From Astropecten irregularis (taxonomy: Eukaryota; Echinodermata; Asteroidea; Paxillosida; Astropectinidae), in the NCBI GenBank assembly GCA_963971285.1, contig OZ020254.1, forward strand, positions 17,948,932 through 18,012,931: a stretch of 64,000 nt of DNA, written 5' to 3'. The position numbers and the translations under genes were made by a program. Under the pieces are notes generated by a model, which saw only the letters and a program-made list of their open reading frames with translations, was not told the DNA's origin and ran no database searches. Positions 12,214 to 24,659 of this stretch are shown here, piece after piece (within the stretch, counting starts at the first letter, position 1; the number at the start of each line of letters is the position of its first letter).

Positions 12214-12215
12214 GA
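12082..12215. repeat. Hexanucleotide minisatellite (GAGCCT)n
   Basis: About 22 tandem copies of GAGCCT, with AAGCCT and GCGCCT variants. Any frame gives Leu-Ser or Arg-Leu dipeptides, so the open frames through it are artefacts. Confidence 0.9.
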
Positions 12216-12242
12216 GATTGGGAAGGGCCCCAGGTATACAAG

Positions 12243-12445
12243 TCAATAGCGCTCCGCACTAATGACGTCACACAAGTGATTTGGCCAGCGCGCACATACA
12301 TTGTACATGGGTACATACAGCATGTGTACAAAATCCCCGGATGTCAGACAAACATTGACTCACACAAAACATGTAGTGTACACCATGCATGCACACAAGC
12401 ACACAAGCACACCCACCACACGTTTGCATGGTGTACAGTAGGTCT
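12243..12445 (+). repeat. MITE, AATAGCGCTCC-type, truncated copy
   Basis: The left terminus AATAGCGCTCCGCACTAATG and the interior GGATGTCAGACAAAC are present, but the right inverted terminus seen at 4,004 is missing. Confidence 0.6.
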
Positions 12446-13469
12446 TTTCACAAAATTTTGGAATTAACTAAAAAAAAAAAGGAATTTCCAAGCCATGTGA
12501 ACTTACATACTTATCTTACATTTTTCGCAAAAAAATTATATTTTAAGGTACACACGTATAGTATGTACAGGTATGTAGGCCTACAGTATGTTCACTAAGA
12601 ATTTTAATCCAGGAAAGTGATTTTGGCTCAAATGGGAGTGATCTGAATTTTGTTCTTCAGAGAGTGTTCATTAAGTAGTGAGAACAATTAAAGCCATGTC
12701 TCCACAAGGATACAAATTGGGTACGGGTGTGTGTATATTTATGTGCTGTATTTATAATAGGAAAGAGCAGAAAACCTGACGGCTAACATAAATCAGAACA
12801 GTTTCCCCACAACACACTATAACAGGTCATTCTGTTAAGTGTCTGGCGCTATAAATCACCAAAAGGCAGAGAAAAGCAACAAAATTTTAACTGTGTGCCA
12901 GTACAACATCATGAGCATGCCCGTCTACAAAAAAACCAAAAAAAAAACATGCATGTAGACACACTGAGGTGATATTGTACACAGCCGGAGGCAGCGTCCG
13001 TGCATAAAATATATGGAACGACAAGGCAACCTCTGATATTTAGGCGGCCTGATCGGGTATCCTGCCCGGATCGCCGGACGCAGACAGTACCAGGCCATGT
13101 GCAAGCACATGTATAATATGCCCGCACTGATCAATTTATTTACAGGGACACCCTGCAAAGATTGGGCAGGCCGATGTGTGCGTTAGCTGCTACTTCTTGC
13201 CTGATTATCAGGAGGTAAATGCGTTTCCTCCGTGCGAATAATTTGATTTGTTGACGGGTTTAGGTCTACGGTGAGAAATCTTTACATGAGATTTTACCAA
13301 TTACTCCACACATGTGAAGCACATACATGTGCTTTTATCAGTTTATATTGGATTCTTATACAAGTGGGAAACAGTACATGTACATATGTACATTATGTAC
13401 ATGAACATGACATGAACATAAACATAAACATGTTGTATAATTACAATACATGGTCATGTGTGTCACACC

Positions 13470-13638
13470 AAGGCTTGAATTTAACAGAGGCCACGGAGGC
13501 CATGGCCTTCATTGCCCTGGTTCTTGGCCTTCATGTCCCCTTCAAATGTTTCCATAGACATTATGATTTTCCAATGGAAGTGCCCCTTGCAATGGAAAAA
13601 TGGCCTTGCCCTTTTCAGAACCAAATTCAAGGCCTGTA
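13470..13638. repeat. Short inverted-repeat element
   Basis: AGGCTTGAATTTAACAGAGG near the left and CCAAATTCAAGGCCTG at the right form imperfect inverted ends; GGCCATGGCCTT lies inside. Probably a small MITE. Confidence 0.4.
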
Positions 13639-13784
13639 CAGTGTCTTTAACTTGACGTGCATTTTAAGATTTTAAACAATTGAACCAAAACCAACTTGAA
13701 TCTGGTCTAGTGTAGCTCATGTGCAAAAACACCAGTTTCTTTTCAAAGAAGTTGACAATTTTGTTGCAAGATCAATAATTCGTA

Positions 13785-13995
13785 GAAAGATTTGAGGCTT
13801 TGCATGGTGACAAATTGAACATGTGGATCGGTTTGTGGAAACACCATGTAAGAATCGTTCATACATGTACTGTACATGTACGTTCGCACTTATGTTTCGT
13901 TCGCATTTCTCGTATTAAAAAGGTCTCAGAATCGTTTGTACTTTCGATCTCACTTCTATTTCGTTCTATTTCGTTCAGAGACCTTACAGTACGTG
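13785..13995 (-). repeat. Inverted relative of the 4.7-kb repeat
   Basis: AGATTTGAGGCTTTGCATGG and GGAAACACCATGTAAGAATC are reverse complements of sequence at 4,780-4,850. Confidence 0.55.
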
Positions 13996-14653
13996 TAGGC
14001 CAAGATCAACACTGTACTGTCCATGTATATTTATAAGGCCTTTAATACATACAAATTGTGTAGATTTTGCCAAATTTACTAGGATTAACCTAAGTTATTC
14101 CATAAAAATAGTCATCAATTGGCATCATGCTGAACTAGAACTATGTTCATACATGTACATGTAATGTGTACACATGATCATGATTTTAATTCATTGTCAC
14201 TTTTCCTTAAATTTCCTTAAAATCATGAATCTACATTTTTGCAATACATTTTTTGCATTACACTTTTCAAAAAAACCTGCTGATGTATAAACCTCAAATG
14301 AAAGGTCATATTAATCATGTGAAATCCAAATTTAGAACACAGTGCACATTTAGGCCTATGTTTTACCCTTTAAAGTCAGCAAACACATGTGGGTGGATAG
14401 ACAATCTTCGAGGGGGAGTTTAAAGTAACAAACAATTTTCAGAATAATACAAGTAGAGAAATGACAATGGAATAGAAAAAACACAGGGAAGAGATGAACC
14501 CCACCCCCCTTTTTTTAAGGTGCACCGTCCTTCTTAGCCCCCTCCCTGGATTAGCCTAGCAGTGGCAAAGTGTGTGTACATACACTGTACATGTTCATAC
14601 TGGCTAGAACTGTTTACATGTACATGTTATACATGTAGGCCCTACTGAATATA

Positions 14654-15161
14654 CAGCGTGTCCCAAACAAAACGCAACACTTTGTGTCGAGAACCATGAT
14701 ATTAAAATTCAACTGTTTAGACCTATCACTTCAAGATTCAGGTATATGATACAGCCATGTCTTGGCTATCACCATGTATAATTTGAGCAATTGGACTGGA
14801 ATTGAGTGAACAAATTTATTAAGACTCAGAATTACCCAACCTCAAAACCAGATTTTCATCTTTCTTACAATGCATGTTATCCTCATTATCCTGATAATGC
14901 AAATCGTATTCTGGAATACACTGTAAAGTGTCAGCAAATTTGTTTTTAAAGAGTACTCTTTCAATTGGTCATATTTTCACCAATTTCAGCCCGATTTGGC
15001 TTAAATTGTACATAAATATGGTGATAGCCAAGACCATGAAGACATCGTTGTATCATACATGTACATGTGTGTACATGTATTTACATGTAACTGAATCTTG
15101 AAACTGATAAAGTTTAATTTTAACATTTGTTTCCCGTCACAATGTGTTGCGTTTTGTATAC
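14654..15161. repeat. ~500-bp palindromic DNA element
   Basis: CAAAACGCAACAC near the left end is mirrored by GTGTTGCGTTTTG at the right. Inner arms also pair (TCTTGGCTATCACCAT / GGTGATAGCCAAGA; CAAGATTCAG / CTGAATCTTG), so both halves fold onto each other. No ORF. Likely a foldback or MITE derivative. Confidence 0.7.
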
Positions 15162-15699
15162 TAGTGCACAGCGTACATGTACATTATGAAGTAGTGTAAG
15201 GTATTGATTGCAATGAGCATTGTGGATGAAGGATTTACCTTTCTTCCCATCCCATTTTCAGCACACCATGCATGTGTGTTCACTTACTAAAATGTATCCT
15301 CGTACAGTCGTATTGCTGGATTCCCAGCAAATGCAGTTAACATGATTGCCTGTTTTTCAAGGGTGTTGGGTTCAAGCACAGAGCAATGGGAGCAATGCAA
15401 GGGCAGAGTCAGGTTCCGTGCTTGCATCCATCCTGTGCATGCTAGGAAACTTTGCTCCTCAATTTATGACAGGGACCAGGCACTGCATGTGATTTAGTAG
15501 GGCCTATATATCACTGATAAGTCACATGTTTAATCATGTTTAAAATCAAGAGTACATGTAACACCTTGGACTGCAATAAATTGAAATAGGAAAACGGTCC
15601 ATGGTGACACCATTATGACTTGTGTTGTTTATTTCTGCACGTTATTTTTCCAAACACACATTGGACTATACATGTACCAGAATTTGTAAAATTGAAATT

Positions 15700-16000
15700 G
15701 TACCCTTGTGACAACATGAGCTTTGTTTTTGTGTACTCAATCTGAGCTGTACCGCCGTTAAAACATACAGTTCCGCCTGAAATTGTGTATTTATCCTAAA
15801 ATAAGTAAAACAAAGACCAAAAACAGTTTTGATCTCGAGGTAAGATCCAAACCATCCTTTTACATGTACGTTACATTTCATAAGAACAATCAAGTCGGTT
15901 TTTGCTATTTTCTCAGGATGTCCGATTGAGCTTAAATTTTCACAGGCCAATGCGGAATTAGGCAAAGTGTGGATGCTATTCTGTGACCAAGTCCTACCAA
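15700..16000. repeat. TTAA-1-related fragment
   Basis: The interior words CAGTTCCGCCTGAAATTGTG, CAGTTTTGATCTCGAGG and CGATTGAGCTTAAATTTTC match the family, but neither terminus is intact. Confidence 0.5.
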
Positions 16001-16267
16001 TCATGTAATTCCAAAAACCAGTTTTGTGAAAACCTTGTGGAGACCTACATTACATGTACAGTATAGCCTACACCTTTAGAATTTCCCTGTGGGGACATAC
16101 AGTACATATTGTATTCAAGTTTCAACCCATTGTGCTCGGTCTCCACAAGGCACCAGTTGTACATGTACTTGTACATGTACATGTACTGTATATATATGTA
16201 TATATATGCTTTCAACAAATTTTGCTAGCATTATTTTTGGCTGAGAGACCGTGACTGGTTTTTGTCA

Positions 16268-16590
16268 TGTGAATTGTGGTGTGCTGTGGCCTAGTGATCT
16301 GGCATGTTGAACTAAAAGTCTTGTGGTCAATCTACAGATCGTGGGTTCCAAACCAGGCATGGGCTAGTGGTGCTTGCATCCTTGGGCAAGACGCTTTGTC
16401 ACATACTAAATTGCTCCTCTTCACCCAAGTGTAAATGGGTACCTGTGAGAGTAGAGATGGCTTTGTGGTTTGATTAGCCTATGAGAACTGAATACGATAG
16501 CAGGGGGCTCCATACTCCCCAGGGAGTTGAGATGATTATGGCACGATGACCAGGGATTATAATAAATTTGTAATGCGGCTAGTAGAGTAC
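16268..16590 (+). repeat. tRNA-derived SINE, family B
   Basis: A tRNA-like head (GTGGCCTAGTGATCTGGC, then GATCGTGGGTTCCAAACC resembling a B box) is followed by a conserved body (CTTGGGCAAGACGCTTTGTC, CAAGTGTAAATGGGTACCTG) and an AT-rich tail. Three more copies: 27,950-28,310, 59,400-59,745 and 60,050-60,420. Not a functional tRNA gene because no cloverleaf closes. Confidence 0.85.
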
Positions 16591-16949
16591 ATTCATATAG
16601 TACAGGAAGTTGCACAAAATAGATGTGCTATTTTATTCATTATTCAATTAGGCTGATTTTTAGGCAAAACAGGTTGGGCTTAGGGTAACGTTTCAAAATC
16701 TGATTCTGAACAAACTGCTTGCGTTACTAGTACTGTACATCTACACAAGTACTCTGTTTATTACCAAATGCCTGATACCATTAACTTACATGTACTAGTA
16801 CAAATGTAGGACCTACTGTACAAGGTACAAGAAGGACAATGCCCTGTACTTTACCTTATGGTAGTTCCATGGCTTTGTACAGTCCAACCATCCTTGACTA
16901 GACAGAGTATAGATCAAGTTACATTATTCCACAGAGCAAAACCAAATGA

Positions 16950-17470
16950 CATCTTCTAAAATTGCAAGATCACGGCATGGCATTGCCCTCTCAAATATGA
17001 TTTGCAGTTGATCGCGCTCTCAAACTACTCAAATCCATCTCGGATCCCGTTTCACATCAACAGGAGAATTCCGATTACCGAATCAGGTCCAATGTGCAGT
17101 CCTGAATGCCTATTTTCCCTTGTTAGTCCCTACCATGGAACGGTTGATGATCCAGCAATTTGAGTTTCCTGATCCTTCGATCCTACGACTACTGCTTTAA
17201 TCCTCGGTCCGAGCTCGGCACAATTAAGACGATAAGCTCTAACTTTCACGGCACTAATTAAGAGTAAATCCCCAGCTAATTGTAAGAAGCCAAGGCTGTA
17301 ATGCATGCACACATACAATCATAATCTGCCTTTTAATAGTGGAATTTGTTTCTTAAGTGGATTTAATTAGGCCTTGAAGATTGAAGCAAACGAGGCAATT
17401 ATTTTGTTCATGACATTTTTAGGTGAATTTCTGGCGATCTAATTGGGAACGGGAACATAATGCAAGTTTT
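16950..17470. promoter_or_regulatory. Candidate conserved non-coding region
   Basis: Unlike its surroundings this stretch has balanced composition, no inverted repeats and several TAAT/ATTA homeodomain-type cores (CACTAATTAAGAG, GGATTTAATTAGG, ATCTAATTGGGAAC). No frame is convincingly coding. It resembles conserved regulatory elements only in texture. Confidence 0.25.
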
Positions 17471-17961
17471 CTCACACATGTCAATGTATACGTGTGTGTA
17501 CAACAGTCATGACACTGGTTCTCAAGTGCATTATGTGCTGAAGTCTCTGGCTATATGCCTACACATGTAATTTATGGAATAGTCGTACAATGGAGCAAAT
17601 TTTAGTCATTAACATTGTACAGACGTAAATTGATATTTACCAGTACATAAAATAATATGTAAACTGAAGACAATTCATGCTCCATAAAACAGCAGAAAAT
17701 CCTATTCTCTGCATCTTGTACAGTATGCATTTATAACATGTGTGTGTACACGTAATTTACAGTACTGCGTACACCTTGCAGCCAACAAAAAATATGTACA
17801 ATTGTACACGTGTATGTAAGTAATACACGTGCACATGTCTAGTGTACATTTACATGATACCGTAAATGTAAAATACCAAGTTTCTGCACACCTCTAAAGT
17901 TCCAACACAACCCAAATCAGATAACACCATGTTCTGTAAACACAATATGAAAAATTCATCC

Positions 17962-18185
17962 GGGGCCAATTTCATAAAACTGTTAAGCACGAAAATTTGC
18001 TTAGCACAAACATGTCTCGCCCAATAAAACAAACCACCATTGAAAATTCCATTTGATATTCATGGTCAGCGAACAACAGTCAAAGAACAATCACAAGTGA
18101 CACACAACATGTGGAAATTTGGTTGTTAACCCTGTTTTTATGAAGACAGAAGTGCTTAAAACAGTTAAATTATGAAATTGGCCCC
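17962..18185. repeat. MITE, GGCCAATTTCATA-type, copy 2
   Basis: The ends GGGGCCAATTTCATAAAACT and TTATGAAATTGGCCCC are near-perfect inverted repeats. The interior matches the copy at 9,594. Confidence 0.8.
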
Positions 18186-18266
18186 AGATGTGTGCAAGCA
18201 TGGGCGTACATGTATATTTATTTATGTCAATTGACAACATTCCACCTTTAATGAAACCGTGCACAA

Positions 18267-18311
18267 ATGTACATGTACATGTACATGTACATGTACATGT
18301 ACATGTACATA
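18267..18311. repeat. (TACATG)n microsatellite
   Basis: Seven uninterrupted TACATG units, each self-complementary in register with TGTACA. The purest example of the window's commonest simple repeat. Confidence 0.9.
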
Positions 18312-18419
18312 CTGTAGTGTACATGTCCACATTGGCCTGACAGAAAGCACTTTCCGGCATCAATACAAGAATCCCACACACAAAAAAGACGCAAATAAAA
18401 TATTCCCGTCATGAAAAGC

Positions 18420-18620
18420 CAGCCTCCGTATTTGAGAAGAGGCAGAAAGGTCTTATCAGTGTAATTTCATTCTACTTTCTGATATCATTCAAGCGAGCCG
18501 TGTGCATAAATTATCCACAATCTTACATTACAGGGATCCGATTTTGGAACTGAACGCGCACGGAGTTGGAAAATTGCTCTCTCGTAGGCTATTTATAAAA
18601 TAAACAACATTAAGCCTCAG
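18420..18620. promoter_or_regulatory. Candidate non-coding regulatory stretch
   Basis: Non-repetitive sequence with GATA-type cores (GGTCTTATCAG, TTATCCAC) and CATAAATTAT. No ORF or splice sites. Offered only because it stands out from neighbouring repeats. Confidence 0.2.
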
Positions 18621-18810
18621 AGTTTTTGGACTTTGTACAATTATGGTCAGGCCAGAGTCGCGTGTCATAGAGCTTGCTTACATAGGGCCTAAAGAAAGGC
18701 AGAAATCGGTCAGAAAATTGCAGGAAAAATATGCTGAGATAAAGCTGCAATATTTAGTCATATATTTGTTTGGCCAGGTTAAATACGTGTACAGCATGCC
18801 AAGGATATTT

Positions 18811-18838
18811 GGATTTTTTTGGGGGGGGGGGGGGAGGG
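18811..18838. repeat. Homopolymer T/G tract
   Basis: A T-run directly followed by about 14 G residues and AGGGGCG. Could form a G-quadruplex; also a likely sequencing-error site. Confidence 0.7.
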
Positions 18839-20108
18839 GCGAGCACTTCATGAAAATGTTGACCAATTTCTTCTTTCCAATATAAACATATTTATTTATT
18901 GATACTTTTTTTTTTATTTAATTTGGATTCTTGAATCGAGGGAAAATATTATCGGGGTCACCTGGGCCTAATTTCATGAAATCTGTTACCGTTGGCAAAA
19001 GTTCAGACATTTCTTGGTTACGGTTAGCATACATGTACATTGTATATTCAGGGGAGATAAGAGTTTTCTTTTTGGTAATTAATGGTAAGCAAGGTTTTAG
19101 TGCAGAATGCATGCACGGAGAGTGTACACGACAATCTTGAACATGAGCCTTTAAGAATTAGCAAAATCTTCACAAAATGACGAATAATTGTATACATGCA
19201 TTAAAAACAATTTGTAGACCAATTTACCTGCTGGTGAGACTCATGTTTCCATGGCAACACGTCAATATTGACAATTTAGCTGCCACGCTAAACACAGTCA
19301 TAGCAGTGGAACCTTGAGTGCAGTTGTGGGTTATTAACCATGTTAATATTCCTTACTATCATTTCAATTTGGGCAGATGTCATTTCTCAATTAATGCATT
19401 GGTGAGCTTATGATTACAAGACATGTACATGTACATGTAGGCCTACCCATAGATAATACCTATTTATGCAATATGGGATCAATATGTTCCCAAATGTTGC
19501 CACAGGGTGACCCAAAAAATCACAAAAATGATTTTCAGCTGAATTAAGTGCCAACGTTGGGGGGAGCATTTAGAAAACAAACACACTCAATTTCAATTTG
19601 AGTATAGATTCTTACATGTTTACTTTGCTTACATGTAAATAGAAAGTAAGCCATGATACCAGATTTGGGTTCTCCACCTAGTATAAAGACCAAATTTGGA
19701 TTGACCATACACTGTACACAGTACAGTATCTCAAAAACGACATGGTGTTTGACATTAATTTTTTGCACACATGTGTTCAATCTGGACCCATCACATCATT
19801 CTGATGAAATTTCATCCAAATCTGAGAGGGTCACCTGGGAACTTTACAGGAAATTGGTTGATCTGACACGGAATGACCCGCCTACACAATGTATATAGTA
19901 CATAAATCTGAGAACATTTGGGCAATTCCAGCGTAACGGACACAACAATTACACAGTTTTTGCCTTATTCTGAGGATCATAAAGTAGGATTGGCAGTTTG
20001 CAAACAATTTTAATTAGGCTTATCAGACACATTTAACTATCAGTGACATATGTAGTAAATTGTATGTAATTTCATTGAACAGTTGTAGAGAAAATGCACT
20101 TCTTGTGA

Positions 20109-20157
20109 CCGTAACGGACATGACACCAAATGCCACTTAATGTCATGTCTGTTACGG
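20109..20157. repeat. Short inverted repeat
   Basis: CCGTAACGGACATGAC and GTCATGTCTGTTACGG are separated by 17 bp. A related AGCGTAACGGACACAAC occurs at 19,930, so it may be the right half of a ~230-bp repeat. Confidence 0.6.
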
Positions 20158-20329
20158 GGTTAGTGTTTTTTAGCCCACAAGGATTATTTTAAGACAATTA
20201 TTAGCTTCCAGTCTGTTCCGAAATGAGATTTGTACTTTAAGCAAATGTTCCTGGGTCCTGACAACCCTAGATTTAACATATTTTGACAATATTTTAGTGT
20301 AAAAAATACAATTTCCTTACCATGCCTAC

Positions 20330-20650
20330 CCGCTCACAACGAAAAATCCCTTTCTGTACACGAATTGGCACGAAACGGCCGCAAGAGGGCATCACGATCA
20401 TCTCATTATGTGACGTTATCTCACTGACCAAAAATGGAAGTTTTCATGAATGAAACTGACCCGCATGGGCACAATGACAGCAACACCCACTCGAATCATT
20501 GACACTTCGACAGACCTCGCCACGATCTTTCGAATGGTACCAAAAACGTACAAATTTGTATATTTCTTCGACCTTTTGACCATTTTTTGAGAACTCACTG
20601 CTTCTTACGAACTTGTGTCTTTGTGAATTGCGAGCTAAAACTAAAGACAT
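20330..20650 (-). other. Possible first exon or promoter, low support
   Basis: A 60-codon minus-strand frame starts MSSQKMVKRSKKYTNLYVFG and a weak donor (GGCGAG|GTCTGT) lies inside it. GC content is above the surroundings and CpG occurs often. No homology recognised and no downstream exon found. Confidence 0.2.
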
Positions 20651-21678
20651 TAACGTTAGGCTAGGCCCTAGGGCTTAGGCCCCTAACTCCAAACGATTTA
20701 ACTTAAGAACTTCAATAATTGATGAATGGCCTGAACTATACAATCGTCATTAGTCTTTTTAAATACTACTAATGCTTACAACTTAACAACTTAAACTTAC
20801 AACAAACCTGTGCTGTAGCCTGTGTACTGAATGTCCTACAGCTCGACTGTGTCATCGTGACACTGACAGTGTGTACAACAACATGCAGTAGGCCTATGCC
20901 TACACTACAGCCAGGCATGACAGGAGTACAGCCCATAACGTTAGAGTTTGGGACTCCCTTGAATGTTGGCCTATTTGACATTCGTTAATTTCTAATTCAT
21001 TTGTTCAAACGGAAGAAAGGGCTTACCTTCAAGTTGAACAATGAGTTTCCATTGCTATGTTCCGAGAAGGAACATTTCTACTTATTAAATGAATCACTTC
21101 AAAGTCTGGAACTCTCGAACCAGCATGTGAACACACGTTGCTATAACAGCCATGATTTGTGACTGGAGTATTTCAGTAAATATGCCATGCATCCCATGCT
21201 GCATCAGTGTGTTTACTTAACCCCCTGGAAAAAGAAGATCTGAAATTCTCAGGAATTCGAATATTGATTCCTTTTGGTCCAACTATTCCAATACAACTAT
21301 TTCCATACATGTAAATTGATGTTTCAATTTAATTTAATAGCTTGAAATAATGCTTCATTTTGTTTGTTCTCGAAATAGGATATAATTTTTCGATATTGCT
21401 GTTGCAGTTCCAAAGAGTCAATTTGTTTGGCCATTTTTTGCAGTAACGTTGTATAGCGCCCTCTGCAGACAGATGCTCATTATAATGGAAGAATATTCAG
21501 ATGCAGTCGACCAAGCCCAAAAAGCTTGGGACTGTCCCTTTTTTAAAACGATTCCTGTTTTAATCAATTAGTTTCTATGATGCACATGTATAGACTTTAT
21601 CAAATGCTGAGCATCTGGACTATCGAGGCTACTCATTTCTTTGTGTCTAGATAATGATGAAATTAATATAACAAACTT

Positions 21679-22333
21679 ATAAGGCAACTTCATACTTCAT
21701 ACAAGAAATGCAGATTCATGACCACAAAATTTATATCAAGAAAGATGACACATTTATGAAATTTCCTATGGTGCCCACTTTTTGAGAAATACATGTAGTG
21801 AAAAACACGAATCTATTCACAGCAATTTTGGTCTCACCTCGAGATCAAAACATTTTTCTTTTTTTTGGTCATTTTGTACTCTTTTCTCAACACTACCACC
21901 ACCAGCTTTGTACACGTACCCTGCAGTTATATACATGTATAGGTAATGAAATCTGTGAAGATTTCTGTTTGGGTATTCTGTAACCTTTAAAGGTACTATC
22001 ATACTTTGGTAGCATACCAAAAATTATAAATCGTCACAGATTTACCTATAACTTACAGGGTATAAAGATGTGGTGATGGTAGAAACATACTGTTAAAATT
22101 GTTCTGCCTGAAATGCCGTCGGTATTAATTATCCAGAAAGGAGTGGTAACTGAACCAGTGACCAACATTATTTTTGATCAAATGGCCCGTGTTTTTCAGT
22201 TTTCTGAAAAAGTGGACACCATATGGGACTAACATTTTCACAGATGACTGTTACTGTATCTTCCTTGATATTTTTGCCCATGAATCTGTATTAATTATCT
22301 TTGACAAAAACCAAAGTATGATATTACCTTTAA
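21679..22333. repeat. Two abutting TTAA-1 MITEs
   Basis: The first copy runs from TAAGGCAACTTCATACTTC to about 21,990, where a TTAA (21,987-21,990) is shared with the second copy. The second ends at ACCAAAGTATGATATTACCT plus TTAA (22,330-22,333). Back-to-back insertion into the TTAA made by the first element is the simplest reading. Confidence 0.65.
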
Positions 22334-23015
22334 CAGCAACTTGCCAATAACAAACAAGACAAAAACAAAATAGAAACAATGAAAAAATTGTCAATAATGG
22401 AAACAAATCAATTTTATTCAGGACATCATAATATCCATGTGTGGACAAAGCAAATCATTGTCACATAAAAATAACGTGAACAAAATATTTTACAATAAAA
22501 ACGAATAAAAACATTGAATCTATCAAACAGCTAGAAATTTCAGATAAAAAAAACATTTTCTTCCAATTTTTCTTCCTACAAATGAAAGTAATAATATCTA
22601 AAGTGAATCAAATGATAACACTACTATACACAAAGGTATTTAAAAAAACTATAATTTGAATAATAAAGAATTTGTCCTGTATACATATTACTTTGTAACA
22701 TCATGCAAGTTCAAATTTATCATGGATGACCTAGGGGCGGAGTTAAAAAATAAAGAGGGGAAGAAGAACGTGGAGGAAAAATCAGAAAATTGTGTTATTT
22801 CCTAAGTATATTACACCACGGAACTTATCAAAGATAGCATGTCTTAGGCTCTATGCATGTGCACACAAAGGACAGTGGGCAATCTTGTGGCAAATGTACA
22901 TCACTCAGTGCTAGCCCTAGCAACAATCTTACCCAGAATGCTTTGAGCATGCCCCATTTGGGCTATCTTTAATATTAAGGTTTTTTTAACCTGTCAACGT
23001 TGGGTATTAAACTTG

Positions 23016-23382
23016 TTAAAGGTGCTATCTTACTTTGGTTAGCATACCGAAACAGAAATCTTCACAGATTTACCTATAACTTACAGGGTATAAAGTTGAT
23101 GACGGTAGAAACATTTCATAACAATTTGTTTGCCTGACATGCCTGAAATGCTGTATTTCATAAAAAAAAAAACAGCCAAAAACAATTTTGATCTTTTAAA
23201 GAAAAAAAAATAACAGTAACAAGATTTTTGAAAATACTGCTGCCATTTTTTACTGTTTTCTCAAAAAGTGGGCACCGTATTGGACTGAAATTTTCACATA
23301 TGAGTGTTACTGTATCTTCCTTGATATTTTGCCCATGAATCTGCATTTCTTTGACAAAACCAAAGTATGATATTACCTTTAA
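23016..23382. repeat. TTAA-1 MITE, complete copy
   Basis: TTAA plus AGGTGCTATCTTACTTTGGT on the left; ACCAAAGTATGATATTACCT plus TTAA on the right. Both target-site copies intact. Confidence 0.8.
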
Positions 23383-24149
23383 GGTGTTCCTATTGCAGAT
23401 ACTGGGGCACAGACATAGAGGTAGTCTTTATATAGGTTTTTATATATATAGAGAGTTTTTATAGGTAGTCTTAAAGAGACAGTAGTCTTTATGTTTAAAT
23501 GGCTTTTGCGAATGGGGGAGGGGACCTCAGCCTTCTGCACCCCCCCCCCCCCTCCCTTAGCAATAGGCCTGATACACCAATGTACTTATTACATGAATCA
23601 CATTGTATGATCATAACAAACTAAAGTACATAACAATGTCATCACATTGATCTGTACAATATCATCTCATACTTCTCCTCAGGATATGACATTTTGTTGT
23701 TGATCTGGTCACCTGAAGTGACCATCAACAAACAAACACCCCCAACAAACAAATAAACAATTTGGATATTAAAGAGTGGCCGCAATGGGTGTTTTGTGCT
23801 TATATATTGATGTAATAAAGTCTTTTAAACTGTGTGGCTGTCGTAGTTTAAGCCTCCCTTGTGTTGGTGTTAAAATCCTTTTATTAACTGGGAGGGTGGG
23901 AAAAATCGTGACGTCATCTTGGGAACTCGGTAGCTGGTTCACAAACCATAAAGTAATGGTAAGCTAGTTCCCGCGTCACTGACGGCAATCAAAATCCCGT
24001 ACTAGGGGCTGGGCCGTGGACACAAAATGATAATGGATGCGGTTTATTTCGAGAAAAAAAAAACCCAGATGGGGGGGAACACAAAAAACGAACTTTAATC
24101 AAATTTAATATTATTTTTTAAAAGTTAATTAAATTATTTCGGTAAATTT

Positions 24150-24480
24150 AATTAAATATCATTGCAGCCACCCTTTAAACATCGCTGAAATCTCCACAAG
24201 GGAAACTGAACAGATTAAAATTATCATTGTAGAGTGAACCAAAAAAAATTGACTGAAGCGGGATTCAAACCAGCGACCTCCTGAATACAGTACTGGCACT
24301 TTACCAACTGAGCCATCCAGCCCTATGTTGGTGGTGTCCCCAATAGTCAATTATCTTTGTTCGCTTGGCAGTCAGAAGCCATGAAACCACTCACATACCG
24401 CTATATCCCAATGATCATTTAAGATACGCACAGCATTAGCAATCCTGCAACCTGAGAAACGGCACATGGGGGATCACGCA
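24150..24480 (-). repeat. tRNA-derived SINE, family A
   Basis: Read on the minus strand: an A-box-like TGGCTCAGTTGGTAAAG and a B-box-like GGTTTGAATCCC, followed by CGCTTCAGTCAATTTTTTTT and a tail with TTTCCCTTGTGG. The leading block (TGACTGCCAAGCGAACAAAG) is shared with copies at 58,395, 62,290 and 63,475. Confidence 0.8.
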
Positions 24481-24509
24481 AAGAGAATGCAGCTTTTGGA
24501 TAACATGAA

Positions 24510-24515
24510 TTTAAT
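24510..24515 (-). terminator. Candidate polyadenylation signal of the R3HCC1-type gene
   Basis: ATTAAA on the minus strand about 90 bp downstream of the TGA at 24,604. No canonical AATAAA is closer. Confidence 0.35.
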
Positions 24516-24603
24516 GAATCTATTGTCAAAATCAGACCAATAGGAAACTGACTAAGATTGATATTATAATGATTTTAGAGAGTAATTTTGGCAGCTTCCA
24601 AAC

Positions 24604-24659
24604 TCAAATGTTCCCGTCCCATATATCTTCTTGTTGCCTCTTCTCCATACGCCTCCGAT
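24604..24659 (-). CDS. R3HCC1L: R3HCC1-type gene, terminal exon
   Basis: Fifty-six nt after acceptor GTTTTCTTTCCAACAG. With the leftover base of the previous exon it reads DRRRMEKRQQEDIWDGNI and TGA. The human end RKRLEAKQREDIWEG confirms it. About 1.84 kb of repeat-filled intron separates it from the previous exon. Confidence 0.88.

Noticed and set aside
12075..12215. Telomere-like hexamer array
   Set aside because: The unit GAGCCT does not match TTAGGG or known telomere variants and lies internally.
12018..12467. Open frames giving long LSLSLS or RLRLRL repeats
   Set aside because: They are translations of the (GAGCCT)n minisatellite on both strands; no splice sites, domains or conserved flanks support a protein.
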